Positions 9,705-17,192 of a stretch of 57,366 bases of DNA are shown piece after piece. The DNA lies in NCBI GenBank assembly GCA_903644075.1, contig CAHJXH010000002.1, positions 1 to 57,366 on the forward strand, written 5' to 3'. The notes below the pieces were generated by a model. The model was given only the letters and a program-made list of their open reading frames with translations, did no database searches and was not told where the DNA came from. The position numbers and the translations under genes are program-made. Position 1 is the stretch's first letter, and every line of letters starts with the position of its first letter. The stretch comes from Sphingobacteriaceae bacterium. GTDB taxonomy: Bacteria > Bacteroidota > Bacteroidia > Sphingobacteriales > Sphingobacteriaceae.

Positions 9705-10391
9705 ATGATCAAACCTTTGCTAACCTTAATCCTCGCCTCTGCCGTTTTAGTTTCGTGCAGCCAGGCTCCTAAAAAGCGCATCGATTTAGCCAGGCTAAAC
9801 CTCAACGAAAAAGTTAAAACCCTCTTCAACTATACCGACGCCATTACAGGCGGTATTGATATGGTAGAAACGCCATCGGCCGTAATATTTGAGGTAGATA
9901 ACAGCAGCACTTACAGCTTTAACGGCATCCCGCTGGATACTACATTAGTTACCTTTCAGCTCAACTCTGCCCATTTTAGGGCCGATACTACCTATCACGA
10001 TGGTATGGGCCACTTCGAAATTATTAAGGTTAAAACGGTTTCGGGCGTTAATAAGGTGATTGACCATTATAAGGCCGACAGCGTTATTTACGGCTTCCGC
10101 GTACGCATTAAAAGCAAACAAATGAAAGCCCGCATACTGCAGGAGCTTACCAAACTTTACGGCAAAGGCACCAAGAACCCCAATACCGACCACGGCCAGT
10201 ACTGGAACCTGAAAGCCCAAAACCGCCTCATTTTATACGCCCCCGATTACGACAACTTTGTGGTACTTAATAGCACCAACCTATCTAAAACCTGCTACCA
10301 GGACGGCATGAACGGCACCCTCGATTTCGGCGGCTGCAACATTGATCAATATTTCGACGAGCTGTATTTCAGGAAAAAGCATAAGCAATAG
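9705..10391 (+). CDS. Putative lipoprotein, function unknown
   Basis: The 228-aa product starts with a lipoprotein signal, a hydrophobic stretch ending VLVSC with the lipidated Cys at residue 18. The mature part is polar with alternating beta-like segments and no motif that I recognise. It contains two C-terminal cysteines (TCYQDG and GGCNID) that could form a disulfide. The lipobox predicts attachment to the inner or outer membrane. It is bounded by repeat-rich DNA on both sides and has no obvious partner gene. The reading frame is convincing from codon use and lack of overlap, but function cannot be assigned. Confidence 0.8.
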   Translation: MIKPLLTLILASAVLVSCSQAPKKRIDLARLNLNEKVKTLFNYTDAITGGIDMVETPSAVIFEVDNSSTYSFNGIPLDTTLVTFQLNSAHFRADTTYHDGMGHFEIIKVKTVSGVNKVIDHYKADSVIYGFRVRIKSKQMKARILQELTKLYGKGTKNPNTDHGQYWNLKAQNRLILYAPDYDNFVVLNSTNLSKTCYQDGMNGTLDFGGCNIDQYFDELYFRKKHKQ

Positions 10392-10466
10392 TATAAGCTG
10401 CGTGTGCGGTGTCCTAATTTCCTCCCTCGGGAGGGGCGAAGGGTATTGCAGGATTTAATCTCCACC

Positions 10467-10565
10467 CGTAATGCTGAACTTATTTCAGCACCCCACGTGC
10501 TAAGTGTAAATATAAAAAGCCGCTTACCTGTCCTGTGGGGTGCCGAAATAAATTCGGCATCACGT
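10467..10565. repeat. Palindromic repeat family A (TGCTGAA..TTTCAGCA), copy 1
   Basis: About 99 bp. The left end is TAATGCTGAACTTATTTCAGC, ACCCCAC follows, and the right end inverts it with GTGGGGTGCCGAAATAAATTC and GGCATCACG. The CCTGTCCTGTGGGG word is the reverse complement of the CCCACAGGACAGG core in other copies. Copies or partial copies: 10942, 11211, 17284, 47055 and 52161. Confidence 0.8.
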
Positions 10566-10739
10566 GGTGGATAAAAGCGACCGGTATTATTTTATCACTC
10601 ACTCCTGCTATCATTCACTCATTAAATTTCTGTAAACGACCAGTTCTTCGCCCGTCGCAACCGGTAGCCCCTCCGCCGTTAGGCGGATCTACTGCGTGCC
10701 GCTGCAATCGGGTTTAGGGCCGAAGGGGTGGTGCGTTTT

Positions 10740-10860
10740 CCAATTCTCTCCTCGGGGAGGGCTGCGGCAAGATTGTGCACAAGGCAGGGAGGGCTTTCTG
10801 CAAATATACCAATAAACATCAGAAACCCCTCCCTAACCCTCAAGGGAGGGAAATCTGTAA
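10740..10860. repeat. CCCTCCC-type inverted repeat
   Basis: The left arm CCAATTCTCTCCTCGGGGAG is inverted at 10825-10855 as CCCCTCCCTAACCCTCAAGG plus GAGGGAAATCTG. The core between the arms is about 60 bp. The same family recurs as a short piece at about 10422, inside the MITE at 19773-19986, and at 42459-42512. Confidence 0.65.
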
Positions 10861-10941
10861 TTCGTAATGTCCGCTCGCTCAGGAATACGGACATGGCAGG
10901 AAAGTGCGGACGAAACTTCCGCCCCATTCCTTCTCTTCTCC

Positions 10942-11040
10942 CGTCATCCTGAATTTATTTCAGGAACCCACAGGACAGGTAGCCAGCTGTGCATACTTTA
11001 TACTTAGCACAGGGGACACGAGCTACGAGCTCGCGCCAGC
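10942..11040. repeat. Repeat family A, long form, copy 2
   Basis: Starts CGTCATCCTGAATTTATTTC, then AGGAACCCACAGGACAGGT, and ends in GACACGAGCTACGAGCTCGC followed by GCCAGC. The copy at 11211-11310 matches it with only about four differences over 99 bp, which implies recent duplication or gene conversion. The 10392-11325 gap as a whole is almost entirely repeats of families A, C and CCCTCCC; short ORFs here are artefacts of repeat DNA. Confidence 0.8.
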
Positions 11041-11047
11041 GGTTTTT

Positions 11048-11125
11048 GTCATTCAGAGCGGTAGCGAAGAACCGACCATAGGGAGTTCATTAATACCGAT
11101 AAAAACAAACAACTCATTAATAATC
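11048..11125. repeat. TTAATACTTATAAAAA-core dispersed repeat, copy 2
   Basis: GTCATTCAGAGCGGTAGCGA at its left edge also matches the family at 51327-51420. It then continues GAACCGACCATAGGGAGTTC and ATTAATACCGATAAAAACAA, parallel to 9451-9522. It is a composite of two repeat families. Confidence 0.65.
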
Positions 11126-11210
11126 TTCTGCTGTATGTAAGTGTACGCCCGCTCATGGATACGGACATAGCATGACGACGAACAAAACCACGCCCATACT
11201 CATCATCAAC

Positions 11211-11310
11211 CGTCATCCTGAATTTATTTCAGGAACCCACAGGACAGGTAGCCAGATGTGCATTCTTAATACTTAGCACAGGGGACACGAGCTACAAGCT
11301 CGCGCCAGCA
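11211..11310. repeat. Repeat family A, long form, copy 3 (left border of AT-rich island)
   Basis: Near-identical to 10942-11040. Its last 22 bp (GAGCTACAAGCTCGCGCCAG) recur as a degenerate direct copy at 11323-11343 and as an inverted copy at 13671-13692. These pieces bracket the AT-rich tcmP island. Confidence 0.8.
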
Positions 11311-11325
11311 CAGGGTGAGCATGAG

Positions 11326-11841
11326 CTATATGATCGCGCCAGCACGGGGGCCGGTTGTGGGTGTACTAAATAGCATTTCATTCATTGTATAACTTGGCCA
11401 GGTAACTATGTTATTAGGATCAAATTTGTCATACTGGTCTTCGAGGATTAACTTTCTGACTTTTCCAACTAATGTACGAATATCAGACGCGCTATTTGAG
11501 TGAGAAAATAATCCCATTATATCATTTAAAAGATCTACATCTTTTATCCATAATGAAAGCTCTAGTGACATACGTGTTAACTGGCTGTAATGCTCTATCA
11601 TTTCTTCATTACTTAGCAGCTTAGCTTCATTTCCTCGATACTTTATCCATTTAGAAAAAAGCTCCGCAACGAGTTCGGCCTTTTGTCGTTGAAGCTGTGA
11701 AAATCTATAATCTTCAAGCTTTTTTGAATAGGTTAGTTTTATTTATTCTTCAATCTTGAATTTTAGAAACCAAACTAACAATCCCTGGATTGCGGCAACT
11801 GTAATAATACCACCCCAGAATTGTTCTATCGATATTAGCAT
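11326..11841 (-). pseudogene. Membrane-anchored coiled-coil protein, interrupted by in-frame TAA
   Basis: From ATG 11841 the frame reads MLISIEQFWGGIITVAAIQG, then LLVWFLKFKIEE. That is one membrane helix followed by a charged start. A TAA at 11745-11743 then interrupts it. The same frame continues for about 138 codons (IKLTYSKKLEDYRFSQLQRQ and onward) to TAG at 11326, giving an amphipathic coiled-coil-like domain. A helix followed by IEE-x-IK-x-x-Y-SKKLEDY is the layout of a widespread small membrane protein family often found near defence or phage genes (from memory). The TAA could be one substitution from a sense codon. The last residues come from repeat DNA (11323-11343), so the native C-terminus may also be replaced. 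Function unknown. Confidence 0.6.
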
Positions 11842-12004
11842 GCTCTTTAAATTGATAAGGTTATTATTTATAAAGCTACAAAATTTTTGTCTCGATGGGT
11901 TCTCTCGGCGAGTACTTATTGATTTGAAGAGAAATAATAATTGTTTAATATGGATAAGATTTGGTATTATTGATATAATAACCTATAACCTTAAAAGAGT
12001 AATT

Positions 12005-12860
12005 ATGCCTAAAAAGTTCGACCCAATTATTGAAGTACAAAACGACAACCTCAAGATTCCAGAGATAGGAATGGGGATTGGAAAAGTATAATTTAATGGG
12101 CCATTACGCGGATTTATTTACTACTACAATGAAGGGTAAGTGGGACAAATTAGTGTACATTGATTTATTTTCCTCAAGTGGATACGCGAAAATCGAGAAT
12201 ACCGATAAAATTATAAAAACGTCGTCGATGATTGCTCTTTCATTGCCAACTCCATTCACTAATTATATTTTTTGTGATGAAAATGAAAGTCTTATAAGTG
12301 CGTTAGAAACTAGAGTTCGAAGAGACTTCCCGAATGTCAATGCAGCATATGTAAAAGGTGATTGTAATAATAACATAAATGAAATCTTAAAATACATTCC
12401 TAGTTACAGTAAGACTAGTGGCGTATTAACCTTTTGTTTTGTTGATCCTTTTGCTTTAGAGATACATTTCAAAACATTGCAGCATTTGGCAAAACTTAGA
12501 GTCGACTTTTTAATATTGATTGCAACGGGTATGGCCGCTAAAAGAAACAAAGAAAATTATAAACGTGATACTAACAGCACTATAGATAATTTTTTAGACA
12601 ATACAAATTGGCGGACAGAATACTTCGGGGAGATAGATACGTCAAACGAATCTTTTACTCAATTCATAACCAATAGATTGAAAAACAAATTTGTACAATT
12701 GGGATATCAAAAAGTAGAGGACTTCCATCCAGTCAGGTATCGTTTAAAGGGAAAGTCAGTTTTATTATATCACCTTGCTTTTTTTTCAAAAAACGAACGA
12801 GGAAATAAATTTTGGGATATAACTAAATCCTATGCAAATGAACAAACCTCCATGTTTTAG
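12005..12860 (+). pseudogene. tcmP: tcmP-like three-Cys-motif partner protein, frameshifted
   Basis: An N-terminal piece starts at ATG 12005 (MPKKFDPIIEVQNDNLKIPE) and runs out of frame at about 12070. The rest lies in another frame beginning EWGLEKYNLMGHYADLF at 12069 and ending at 12860. Joined, they give about 284 aa resembling TcmP proteins: a VYIDLFSSSG strand-loop of methyltransferase-like Rossmann type, a NYIFCDEN strand and a CFVDPFAL motif. The frames join if two bases (probably GA in ATAGGA-GAATGG) have been lost. A downstream start, TTG 12078 or ATG 12096, could still give a shortened protein. It is followed 29 bp later by its usual partner, a three-Cys protein. Function of the pair is not known. 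Strong A+T content sets it apart from housekeeping neighbours. Confidence 0.7.
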
Positions 12861-12889
12861 CTAAAATATATTAGCACATTTGAAAAATT

Positions 12890-13657
12890 ATGGCAGAATC
12901 ATCAATTGAATGGACCGAGCTAACTTGGAATCCTGTTACCGGATGCAGAAAAATCAGCCCTGGCTGTAAGTTTTGCTATGCCGAAGTAATGTCTAGAAGG
13001 CTTAAGTCAATGGGGATTGAAAAGTATAAAGATGGATTTAAAATCAGAATCCATCCTGAAGCTCTTAATACCCCATATTCATGGAAAAAGCCCAAGGTTG
13101 TGTTTGTGAACTCTATGAGTGATCTCTTTCATGATGAGGTTCCATTAGAATTTATTAAAGCCGTTTTTGCGGTAATGAATGATACCCCCCAACATATTTA
13201 CCAGGTATTAACAAAACGATCAGATAGGCTCTTAAAAATTGCTCAAGAATTGAATTGGACTAGTAACATTTGGATGGGAGTTTCAGTAGAAAATCAAAAA
13301 TATATAGATCGTGTAATTGAGCTATTACAAACACCAGCTAAAACAAAATTTCTATCTATAGAGCCGTTGTTAGGCCCAACTGGAAATATTCCGTTGACGG
13401 GGATTGACTGGGTTATTGTGGGAGGTGAATCGGGACATGGTGCGCGACCTATTCAATACAGGTGGATAGAAGCAGTAAGGATACAATGTGAAAACCATTC
13501 TGTTCCATTCTTCTTTAAGCAATGGGGAAAACCAAAATTCAATGTTAACCAAGATGATCCAACAATAAGCAAGGAACACCCTAAGCATGCTAAAGGAGGA
13601 TGTGAACTAGATGGAATAATATATCGAAATATGCCTAAACTTAATTACTTAATTTAG
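12890..13657 (+). CDS. Three-Cys-motif protein, DUF5131 / phage Gp37-Gp68 family
   Basis: The 255-aa product begins with SIEWTELTWNPVTGCRKIS and then PGCKFCYAE. The three cysteines are Cys19, Cys26 and Cys29 (C-x6-C-x2-C), the defining motif of the family and suggestive of a metal or Fe-S site. Further family-like motifs are VFVNSMSDLFH, QVLTKRSDRL, WMGVSVENQ, FLSIEPLLGP and WVIVGGESG. The pattern resembles a TIM-barrel of radical-SAM type, but that is inference. The gene is intact and follows tcmP by 29 bp, so they are likely cotranscribed. Families of this type occur in phages and mobile islands. It is AT-rich like its partner. Confidence 0.85.
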   Translation: MAESSIEWTELTWNPVTGCRKISPGCKFCYAEVMSRRLKSMGIEKYKDGFKIRIHPEALNTPYSWKKPKVVFVNSMSDLFHDEVPLEFIKAVFAVMNDTPQHIYQVLTKRSDRLLKIAQELNWTSNIWMGVSVENQKYIDRVIELLQTPAKTKFLSIEPLLGPTGNIPLTGIDWVIVGGESGHGARPIQYRWIEAVRIQCENHSVPFFFKQWGKPKFNVNQDDPTISKEHPKHAKGGCELDGIIYRNMPKLNYLI

Positions 13658-13670
13658 AGAAGCCCCTCAT

Positions 13671-13692
13671 GCTAGTGCGAGCTTGTAACTCA
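13671..13692. repeat. Inverted family-A terminus, right border of AT-rich island
   Basis: GCTAGTGCGAGCTTGTAACT is the reverse complement of the family A end at 11289-11310, with about three mismatches. It begins 14 bp after the stop codon of the three-Cys gene. Confidence 0.6.
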
Positions 13693-13740
13693 TACATATT
13701 TTTACCCACGTAGTTCTTACTCTCTCTAACCCTAAACCTG

Positions 13741-13812
13741 ATAGCAGCGTATACCAGCCTTCGCGCCTAATGCCTGTGCGCGTATAAGCGGATAGCAGGG
13801 CTGCCGTTTGGA
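13741..13812. repeat. Inverted copy of the 17193-17280 repeat
   Basis: Read on the reverse strand this gives CTATCCGCTTATACGCGCAC followed by AGGCATTAGG and TGGTATACGCTGCTATC. It parallels the sequence at 17210-17270. A second short repeat (13996-14032, family of 51327-51420) closes the 13658-14037 gap. No ORF is credible there. Confidence 0.5.
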
Positions 13813-14037
13813 ATGGGCGAATGGCCGTTGGTTTACTGATTGTTGTTCAGTGGTTCATTTGTTCAATAGTTCATTGGGTAGTGTTTAAAAAGCTTATCTC
13901 TCGTAGATGACCCACCCCTGCCGGTGCTCAATCCTGACGCGCCCCCTCTGAGGATGGGATATTGCATGGCGGCCATCGCGCATACTTGCATGGTGAAGAA
14001 GATCCTTCGCTATCGCTCTGGATGACAAAAATATTTC

Positions 14038-15165
14038 TTACTCCCTCTCCCCCGGATCGGGCTGGGCTGAGGCTGCTTCGTCTCCTCCTTTTTCTGTTAC
14101 AATCATGCTGTTTACCCGGGTGAGCGAGGCGCCTGTTTGGCGGCTGATTTGGCGCTGACTGAGGCCTTGCTGGTGGAGCTGGTTGATGCGGAGGGCCAGT
14201 TGTTCGCGCTCTTGCTCACTGCGGCGGCGCAGGTGGTTGGTTTCGCGGTCGAAATGGAGGAAACGGTATTGCAAAAAGCTGTCTTCTTTAATGAGCTGCA
14301 TGAGGGCCACATGGTTGGGGCCATAGGTTTCGGTGCCGTAGCGCTGTTTAATTTGTTTGAGGAAACGGGTGCCGGGCCGGGTGGCGCTTTCGCCAATGGC
14401 AAAGGCGCTGTCGCAAAAGTTAATGAGCATTTTGCTGCCCTGTAAATCGTTGCGGCACAGGGGCAGGGCGGGGTTGCGTTTGGGCGTATGCGCCAGCACC
14501 AGTATGCTGAGGTTGTATTTGTTTTTAAGGGCTTTAAGGTGTTTCATGAGCGGCAGGGCTTCGCCGGCTTTTTCGGTACCGGTGCGCAGGCAGGTAAGGT
14601 TATCAATAATAAGCACGCTGGCTTCGGTGCGCTTAATGCCGTATTCGAGGGCTTTTTCTACCAGTAGTTCGGGCTTTTCGGTATTGTTGGGCGAGTTAAA
14701 ATCGGGGCTGATCTCGGCCCGGTAAAACTGCGGCGAAAACATAAACTGCTGCCCCTGGTGGGTGTAACGTGCTTCGAACTGCTGGGCGCTCAGCTCAAAA
14801 TCTACGTACAGAATTGCGCAAGGGTCGGCCTCGAGGCCGAAGGGGGCAATAGGATCAAGCCGGGAAATGCTGTTGCCAATTTGCACGGCTAATACGGATT
14901 TGCCCACGTTGGTATCGGCAAAGAGGATGCAAAGTTCGTTCTGGTACCAAAATTCGCCGAAGAGTTGTTGTGGTTTGGGCTGCTGCGCTTGCTGGCTCAG
15001 CCATTCGTTACCGGTACGGATGGTAAAAAAGTCGTGGCTGGCATCGGCCCGGCCTACGTCGCCATTACGCAAAGCGCGTTTGGGGATGGTTTGTCCGCGT
15101 ACTTCGGCACGGATCATCTCGATCTCCATGGGCCGCAGTCCGCTCAGGTGGTAAGTATCGTTCAT
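14038..15165 (-). CDS. RepA/DnaB-like P-loop ATPase with C-terminal HTH
   Basis: The 375-aa product has a Walker A FADTNVGKS at about residues 102-110, a Walker B VLIIDNLTCL, and a sensor-like LVLAHTPKR, as in RecA/RepA hexameric ATPases used by plasmids and mobile elements. The C-terminus carries a resolvase-like helix-turn-helix, GLSQRQISRQTGASLTRVN, so it probably binds DNA. The ATG at 15165 is supported by a TAGCTTTG -7 box at 15191-15184. A palindrome and two arrays of short repeats lie just upstream. No primase, relaxase or integrase is adjacent, so it may be a remnant of an integrated element or a domesticated gene. Confidence 0.75.
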   Translation of the reverse strand: MNDTYHLSGLRPMEIEMIRAEVRGQTIPKRALRNGDVGRADASHDFFTIRTGNEWLSQQAQQPKPQQLFGEFWYQNELCILFADTNVGKSVLAVQIGNSISRLDPIAPFGLEADPCAILYVDFELSAQQFEARYTHQGQQFMFSPQFYRAEISPDFNSPNNTEKPELLVEKALEYGIKRTEASVLIIDNLTCLRTGTEKAGEALPLMKHLKALKNKYNLSILVLAHTPKRNPALPLCRNDLQGSKMLINFCDSAFAIGESATRPGTRFLKQIKQRYGTETYGPNHVALMQLIKEDSFLQYRFLHFDRETNHLRRRSEQEREQLALRINQLHQQGLSQRQISRQTGASLTRVNSMIVTEKGGDEAASAQPDPGERE

Positions 15166-15183
15166 GCTGTTGGTGGTTTATAC

Positions 15184-15230
15184 CAAAGCTAAAAAGCGGT
15201 TTTGATAAAAGTAGTGACACGAGTGTGTCA
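15184..15230 (-). promoter_or_regulatory. Promoter and palindromic operator for the RepA-like ATPase
   Basis: The -7 box TAGCTTTG is at 15191-15184. A perfect palindrome TGACAC-GAGT-GTGTCA at 15215-15230 covers or abuts the -33 position. The encoded protein has an HTH, so autoregulation is plausible but inferred. Confidence 0.5.
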
Positions 15231-15269
15231 GTAGTTGATTATCAGGGGATTAATTTGATTTATGGTTTT

Positions 15270-15373
15270 ACGTTTGACGTGGGACGTTTGACGTAAGCTA
15301 AAAACCGTATAATGTAAAACCTATCCTTGTTTAAAGGAAAAACGTCCAACGTAATACGTCCAACGTCCAACGT
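15270..15373. repeat. ACGTYYRACGT repeats in opposing arrays
   Basis: ACGTTTGACGT occurs at 15270-15280 and 15284-15294. ACGTCCAACGT occurs at 15342-15352, 15356-15366 and 15363-15373 (the last two share bases). The two groups are mutually inverted with about 47 bp between them. The density resembles iterons. Confidence 0.65.
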
Positions 15374-15381
15374 CAAAAAGG

Positions 15382-15516
15382 GTGTTCCGGACTTTTAAGT
15401 CATTTTGTGATTTAGGGCTTAAAATGGCCTTGGCGATAGTGTTAGTGGCGATTTTTAACATTTCTGCAGGGTGTTCCGGGTGTTCTAAAGTGTTCCGCTT
15501 CAAAAAAACGGAACAC
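15382..15516. repeat. GTGTTCC iteron-like repeats
   Basis: GTGTTCC or GTGTTCT occurs at 15382, 15471, 15480 and 15490, and inverted at 15510-15516. A 60-codon ORF (15503-15321, minus) runs through this block and into the ACGT repeats; it is probably fortuitous. These repeats and the ACGT array fill the 15166-15519 gap. Confidence 0.5.
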
Positions 15517-15519
15517 CCT

Positions 15520-16407
15520 TTATTTCCCCTTTAACCAATTCTTAATCTTCTTAAAAATATCGTCTTTGCGGGGTTTGGGCTGTCCGTCGTGGGTGAGCTG
15601 GTTATCGTAGTGGTGTTGAAGGTCGAGGGCGTATTGGTAGGTTCGGTTATCGGTTATCAGTTGTCGGTTGTCGGTAAACTTCTTTACTCCTTCTTCCATC
15701 AAATCATCGATGTAGGGCAATACGCGCGGGTTGAGGGCGCTGTTTTGCGATATGGTGTCGTAGCCGCTGCGTTTAGCAGCATCCGGGTTTTGGTTGATGG
15801 CGGGGTTGTCGTTTTCGGCAAAATAATCAACCTGGTAAATTTGGGGGTTAAGCTGTTTGAGGCGTTTGGTGCCTTTGCGCTCGTTTCGCCAGGGGTGCTC
15901 GTTGGCGGGGAGCTGGGCCAGCAGAAACTCGCGGTCCCAAACCGTAACCTGGTGCGACATGAGGTAGCCCGAAGCCGCGTTATCCAGTTCTGCTATCGTA
16001 AAGCCCTGCACCTCGTAGCCGGTTGCCTTGGTTTTGTATACATCGGCACTGGTTAGTTTTACCTGTTTCCAGTTATGGGTTTCAATAAGGGCAAATAGTT
16101 CGGTGAAGAAGGTAGGGTCAACAGGCTTGTTTAGCCACATATCTTCCTGGAAGTAGATCACGTATTTCTCTGTAATATCATGCTTCAGCAAATGCGCCAA
16201 CCGATCAGACCATTGCCCCGAACCCGAGCGGATGTTCGTAAAACCATCGATCTCAACCTCCAGATTTTCGGTAGCGAAGTAGTAATTGCAGGGGATGGTA
16301 AAATCCCAGTACTTGTTAAAAAAAGCCGAGAAACCGGGGTACAGAAACTGGTACCTGTCGCAGGTGTGCACAAGCAAAGCAAAGTTGGTATGGTTTTTTG
16401 TGGTCAT
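15520..16407 (-). CDS. Glycosyltransferase-like protein, family uncertain
   Basis: I start at ATG 16407 (MTTKNHTNFALLVHTCDRYQ) because a -7 box at 16431-16424 lies between it and the upstream ATG 16434. The product is about 295 aa. The N-terminal ALLVHTCDR strand, a region with YVIYFQEDMWL (a possible GT-A acidic metal-binding motif) and the overall layout suggest a sugar transferase fold. I do not recognise a precise family. A stretch near residue 240-255, KFTDNRQLITDNRTYQ, is encoded by a repeated GGTTATCGGTTATC / GTTGTCGGTTGTCGG tract at 15643-15672 that looks like intergenic repeat DNA captured inside the gene. The C-terminus is rich in Lys, as in membrane-peripheral enzymes. Confidence 0.55.
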   Translation of the reverse strand: MTTKNHTNFALLVHTCDRYQFLYPGFSAFFNKYWDFTIPCNYYFATENLEVEIDGFTNIRSGSGQWSDRLAHLLKHDITEKYVIYFQEDMWLNKPVDPTFFTELFALIETHNWKQVKLTSADVYKTKATGYEVQGFTIAELDNAASGYLMSHQVTVWDREFLLAQLPANEHPWRNERKGTKRLKQLNPQIYQVDYFAENDNPAINQNPDAAKRSGYDTISQNSALNPRVLPYIDDLMEEGVKKFTDNRQLITDNRTYQYALDLQHHYDNQLTHDGQPKPRKDDIFKKIKNWLKGK

Positions 16408-16423
16408 AAATGAAACAGGTATG

Positions 16424-16431
16424 CAAAAATA
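16424..16431 (-). promoter_or_regulatory. -7 box for the glycosyltransferase-like gene
   Basis: TATTTTTG on the reverse strand matches TAnnTTTG exactly, 17 nt before ATG 16407. No good TTTG is seen about 20 nt further upstream. The position argues against the upstream ATG at 16434. Confidence 0.45.
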
Positions 16432-16467
16432 CAATTAGCTTTATCAATTTAACGGTTAAAAATATAC

Positions 16468-17037
16468 ATGTCATCTCACCACATCGTTCGTGAAAAGCAG
16501 GAGCCTGCGCTGCTGGTTTTAAACCTGTCTGATTTCTCTTCCGAACTCCTCGGCCAGCTGCTGGAGTGGAGCCCCACGCTCATAGCCATCCCCGAAACTG
16601 CCATCCAGCTGCACGAAAACCAGATCAAGGTAGACTGGCTCATCGCCAACGAATCGATCACCGAGCTGCAATCAGACGTAAAACTGATCCCGGTAGAGGA
16701 TGAGAAGTATCTGCAAACGGCACTGTTTCACTTGATAGATCAGGGTTATCGCGCGGTAAACATCATCACCAATAATTTTAATGCCGATACCTACCTGCCC
16801 TACGCCAGCCAGATAGACCTGGTAATTTACCAGGACGAGGAGAAGATCTATCCCATTAAATCGGGCTTCAGCAAGTGGAAACCTGCGGGCGATGTAATCA
16901 GGTTTGTAACCGAGCCGGAAGGCTTAATTCAATCCGGATTAAAACCCTTAAGCGATGGTAGTTTCGAAACTTTGGCGGATGGGTTCTTTACTATTCAGTT
17001 TAACCAGCCCTATGTGTTTATTGCTGAGATCGTTTAA
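16468..17037 (+). CDS. Thiamine pyrophosphokinase-like protein (divergent)
   Basis: The 189-aa product resembles small proteins annotated as thiamine pyrophosphokinase in Sphingobacteriaceae: an N-terminal Rossmann-like half (LIAIPETAIQLHENQIKVDW) and a C-terminal beta half (GLKPLSDGSFETLADGFFTI) similar in layout to the TPK thiamine-binding domain. The usual Asp-rich D-x-D-S motif of true TPK is not evident; instead there is VDWLIANESITE. It may therefore be a degenerate or non-catalytic homologue. It is divergent from the glycosyltransferase-like gene with a 60-bp gap. A thiamine link would agree with the TPP riboswitch operon at 42-47 kb, but this is not strong evidence. Confidence 0.5.
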   Translation: MSSHHIVREKQEPALLVLNLSDFSSELLGQLLEWSPTLIAIPETAIQLHENQIKVDWLIANESITELQSDVKLIPVEDEKYLQTALFHLIDQGYRAVNIITNNFNADTYLPYASQIDLVIYQDEEKIYPIKSGFSKWKPAGDVIRFVTEPEGLIQSGLKPLSDGSFETLADGFFTIQFNQPYVFIAEIV

Positions 17038-17192
17038 ATAGGTATTGTTTAAGAGTGTGTTTAGATCGATATAGGTAAAATCTATAGTTCTTTAATAAGT
17101 TATACTAGTTCGCGTATTGGGGTAATTTTGGCTTGTTGGGGGTTGGTTTTTAGTCTTGATTCTTGGCTCTCGATTCTTGATTCTCTTACAAG

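Noticed and set aside
10535..11140. Four short ORFs in the repeat block
   Set aside because: All lie inside palindromic repeats on either strand; none has a consistent start or composition.
10942..11310. CRISPR array from direct repeats
   Set aside because: The two 99-bp copies are far longer than CRISPR repeats, lack regular spacers, and there are no cas genes.
11756..12091. Forward ORF of 111 aa starting MNFRNQTNNPW
   Set aside because: It is antisense to the membrane-helix gene 11841-11743 and its last 29 codons are the first, frameshifted part of tcmP (from ATG 12005). It is not a single gene.
15321..15503. 60-codon reverse ORF beginning MKRNTLEHPEHPAEML
   Set aside because: It runs through GTGTTCC and ACGT repeat arrays, and its end VGRWTYYVGRF is translated repeat. 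No promoter or family support.
15270..15516. Complete plasmid or phage origin
   Set aside because: No replication initiator other than the ATPase, no integrase, relaxase or partition gene, and no AT-rich unwinding tract next to the arrays; I keep it as an iteron-like observation only.
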